Below are positions 21,193 to 22,690 of a stretch of 22,690 nucleotides of DNA, in pieces. The stretch covers positions 1 to 22,690 of the IMG/VR virus record IMGVR_UViG_3300031240_000205; one strand, 5' to 3'. This DNA comes from a virus. Both the position numbers and the translations under genes were made by a program. Within the stretch, counting starts at the first letter, position 1. Every line of letters starts with the position of its first letter. The notes beneath the pieces are model-generated. The model ran no database searches, had not been told where the DNA came from, and was given only the letters and a program-made list of their open reading frames with translations.

Positions 21193-22233
21193 TTACCATC
21201 CACCACTACCATACCCGCCGCCTTTGCCGCCCCAGGTATTCCATCCAAAGCTTCCACGAACGTCGGAGATTGTATCTGGCTGCCCTTGATCGCGATTCAT
21301 GGCGCTGCCTTCGATCCTAGTCTTTAAGAAGATCAGTTCTTGATCAAGCTTAGTAGTATCTGATTCTTCCTTATCTAACGCGTACTTAGCTGCTCTGATG
21401 ATAACGTATTGGATCCAGCCTGACACGCCTTGCGTAGTCGTATCTGTGTCTAAAAGCAACTCTTTCATCCTAGGGACATACCAGAGGCGGATCTTTTGAC
21501 CGCCGCTAGGAGTGGGGATAAACTCTATTTGGTTGCCAAGTAGTCTATACCGGAGATTGAAGACCCCGTAGATGGTTGAGGCTGTGTTTGGGTAGATAAA
21601 CGTGTTGCGATCGACGAAATCAAACTTATTTATGGTGACGTAGCCATTGTTAGAGCTATTGATGGCTAAATCTACCCCGTATAGCTTGTAGAATGGCTCA
21701 GGAACGAAGTTGTTGCCTGCTTGGTCCTGGAAGGTCAAAACGCCATCCGGCAGCGGGTAGAGGAAGCTAGAGCCATTAGACGAGAAGGTGACAGGCGGAG
21801 CTATGAAGTAATCCTCGTAGACAGTCACTAGGAGGTCATATAACTCAAACATAGCCTGGTTAATGAAGAAGTTCCACTCAGGTAGGGAGACAAACTGGGA
21901 GTTTACACGATCGGCGCGTTGTTGGGCAGCCAATCGTATAGCGCCTAAGCTCATCTCGCCGGTAGTCGTAGGTACTACAGATTGTGCGGTAGTATATGGG
22001 CTAGTTCCTGAGCCATTTGAAGACGCTACTTGATAAAAGTAAGCAGTTCCAAGGGTTACGGCTGAGTCTAGGTACTGGTTAGGGGCTACGGTTGCAAGTG
22101 TACTGTAGTTGATACCGTCTGTGCTACGCTGAATGACGTAGGAAGTTGCACCGGCTGCGAGATCCCAAGATAAGAAGTTAACGCCGTTTCCTGTTTGTGC
22201 GAAGTAATTATTAGGAATTGCGGGAATCGCCAT
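21193..22233 (-). CDS. Head-tail adaptor-like protein with N-terminal FN3 domain
   Basis: A 346-aa protein in two parts. Residues 5-90 form a fibronectin type III domain (NFLSWDLAAGATSYVIQRS, TDGINYSTLATV, GTAYFYQVASSNGSG TSPY in order). Residues 94-346 resemble podovirus adaptor/tail tubular A proteins: helical LGAIRLAAQQRADRVNSQF, VSLPEWNFFINQAMFELYDL, an inserted beta domain (FLYPLPDGVLTFQD, FYKLYGVDLAI), YRLLGNQIEFIPTPSGGQKI, and a final helix pair (YVIIRAAKYALDKEE) with a Gly/Trp-rich tail (GKGGGYGSGGW). It would link portal to tail nozzle. The FN3 part probably projects from the virion. The start lies in TAGGAGAGTATG, which may be masked by a hairpin. Confidence 0.75.
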   Translation of the reverse strand: MAIPAIPNNYFAQTGNGVNFLSWDLAAGATSYVIQRSTDGINYSTLATVAPNQYLDSAVTLGTAYFYQVASSNGSGTSPYTTAQSVVPTTTGEMSLGAIRLAAQQRADRVNSQFVSLPEWNFFINQAMFELYDLLVTVYEDYFIAPPVTFSSNGSSFLYPLPDGVLTFQDQAGNNFVPEPFYKLYGVDLAINSSNNGYVTINKFDFVDRNTFIYPNTASTIYGVFNLRYRLLGNQIEFIPTPSGGQKIRLWYVPRMKELLLDTDTTTQGVSGWIQYVIIRAAKYALDKEESDTTKLDQELIFLKTRIEGSAMNRDQGQPDTISDVRGSFGWNTWGGKGGGYGSGGW

Positions 22234-22234
22234 A

Positions 22235-22274
22235 CTCTCCTAGGTGTCTGGGGAGAGCGTTTTAAGCCCTCCCC
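22235..22274 (-). promoter_or_regulatory. Hairpin pair overlapping the adaptor ribosome-binding site
   Basis: In the 56-base gap, on the minus strand, GGGGAGGGC (22274-22266) can pair with GCTCTCCCC (22258-22250), nine pairs with one G-U and a 7-base loop. Alternatively CTCTCC (22257-22252) can pair with GGAGAG (22240-22235), which is the adaptor's Shine-Dalgarno, one base before ATG. The two stems share the same middle strand and exclude one another. No U-tract follows, so simple termination is less likely than RNA stabilisation or translational control. Confidence 0.4.
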
Positions 22275-22289
22275 GACCTTTTAACGGCC

Positions 22290-22690
22290 TTAGGATACGC
22301 TGCTGTTATTCAGCAGGAAGCCTAGGCTAATAACGCTGCCATCGACAGGCGCTGACACTACTCCAGAGTTATTACGCACTTGGAGAATGAACTGAGCACC
22401 GAAGGGCTGTTTAGACGGGTCTGGTCCGATAGAGAGGTTAGGATCTCCTACTGTCTCAATCGTAGCGATATTGGACGTAACTGCCGACATCACTCTTGAG
22501 GTTGAGCTATTTGATCCAGCTCCTACAGAAGAGGCAATGAAGGATGCTCCTACGGCTGGAAGTACTCCGACAGGTAGTCCTAATGCATTCCACTGAGCCT
22601 GCGTACTATTACCTAAGGTAGTGATAATATAGGGAGTTCCTTGACTCAGAGCACTATTATCGATCTTCAAGCTGATACCGCTTGGTGGAG
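22290..22690 (-). CDS. Phage structural protein, 5' part beyond window
   Basis: The frame is open to the right edge, and the first candidate start (TTG at 22670) lies in mid-frame (residues PPSGIS precede it in frame), so the gene is taken as partial at its N-terminus. The visible 132 residues are beta-rich, Ser/Asn/Gly-rich, with TPYIITTLGNSTQAQWNALG and VGVLPAVGASFIASSVG followed by FGAQFILQVRNNSGVV and a SLGFLLNNSSVS end. The IxxLGxTTQAQWxxLG...PAVGxSF pattern occurs in phage virion proteins (recall). Its place upstream of the adaptor would fit a capsid-decoration or head-neck protein. No function is assigned. Confidence 0.6.
   Translation of the reverse strand, partial: PPSGISLKIDNSALSQGTPYIITTLGNSTQAQWNALGLPVGVLPAVGASFIASSVGAGSNSSTSRVMSAVTSNIATIETVGDPNLSIGPDPSKQPFGAQFILQVRNNSGVVSAPVDGSVISLGFLLNNSSVS

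Noticed and set aside
22402-22416. GGGCTGTTTAGAC, similar to the 14-base intergenic element
   Set aside because: It lies inside a coding region, in the opposite orientation, and lacks the A after GGG. Probably chance.

Overview
The window looks like part of a short-tailed (podovirus-type) phage genome, probably from a phage of a Gram-negative host. No host gene, integrase, tRNA, CRISPR array or insertion sequence was recognised. The podovirus call rests on gene order and protein architecture. Reading the minus strand from the right edge, there is a head-tail adaptor-like protein (with a fibronectin III domain added), small structural proteins, a glycine-rich fibre, a 1013-residue tail nozzle/tube protein, a small GNAT protein, three Gln/Ala/Gly-rich candidate internal or ejection proteins (475, 620, 958 aa), a block of fibre-associated proteins with a 1443-residue tail fibre, and a lysis cassette. 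This matches the T7 order gp11-gp12-gp13-gp14-gp15-gp16-gp17-holin, with a three-gene insertion between the adaptor and nozzle. Capsid, portal, terminase and replication genes would lie outside the window.

Layout. Positions 1-545 hold no convincing gene but contain several strong inverted repeats and short direct repeats. Positions 546-2581 carry a plus-strand operon of seven small, tightly packed accessory genes: a 61-aa protein, a 32-aa single-span membrane peptide, a 38-aa Cys-rich mini-protein, a secreted fimbrial-like beta-protein, an Ala/Thr/Tyr-repeat protein, a Cys-rich SH3-like protein and a basic 69-aa protein. Positions 2552-22690 are one long minus-strand late operon. The two operons converge and overlap tail-to-tail by 30 bases.

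The late genes are nearly gapless, many with stop and start separated by 0-3 bases. The only sizeable minus-strand gaps are 22234-22289, 21168-21192, 16132-16170 (if the GTG start of the GNAT gene is right) and 9565-9627. Three of these carry signals: a hairpin pair that could mask the adaptor gene's ribosome-binding site, and two copies of a 14-base element, TGGGACTGTTTAGC, just after the stop codons of two large genes.

The most unusual point is the lysis cassette: holin-like protein, then a lipoprotein with a complete trypsin-type catalytic triad, then a GH24 lysozyme. The protease occupies the place where T7 has the Rz/Rz1 spanins, suggesting (by inference) a proteolytic route to outer-membrane disruption. 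Other points of note are the 60 consecutive codons ending in C in the Ala-repeat gene, the secreted pilin-like protein, and the glycine-rich adhesin domain shared by two different fibre genes.
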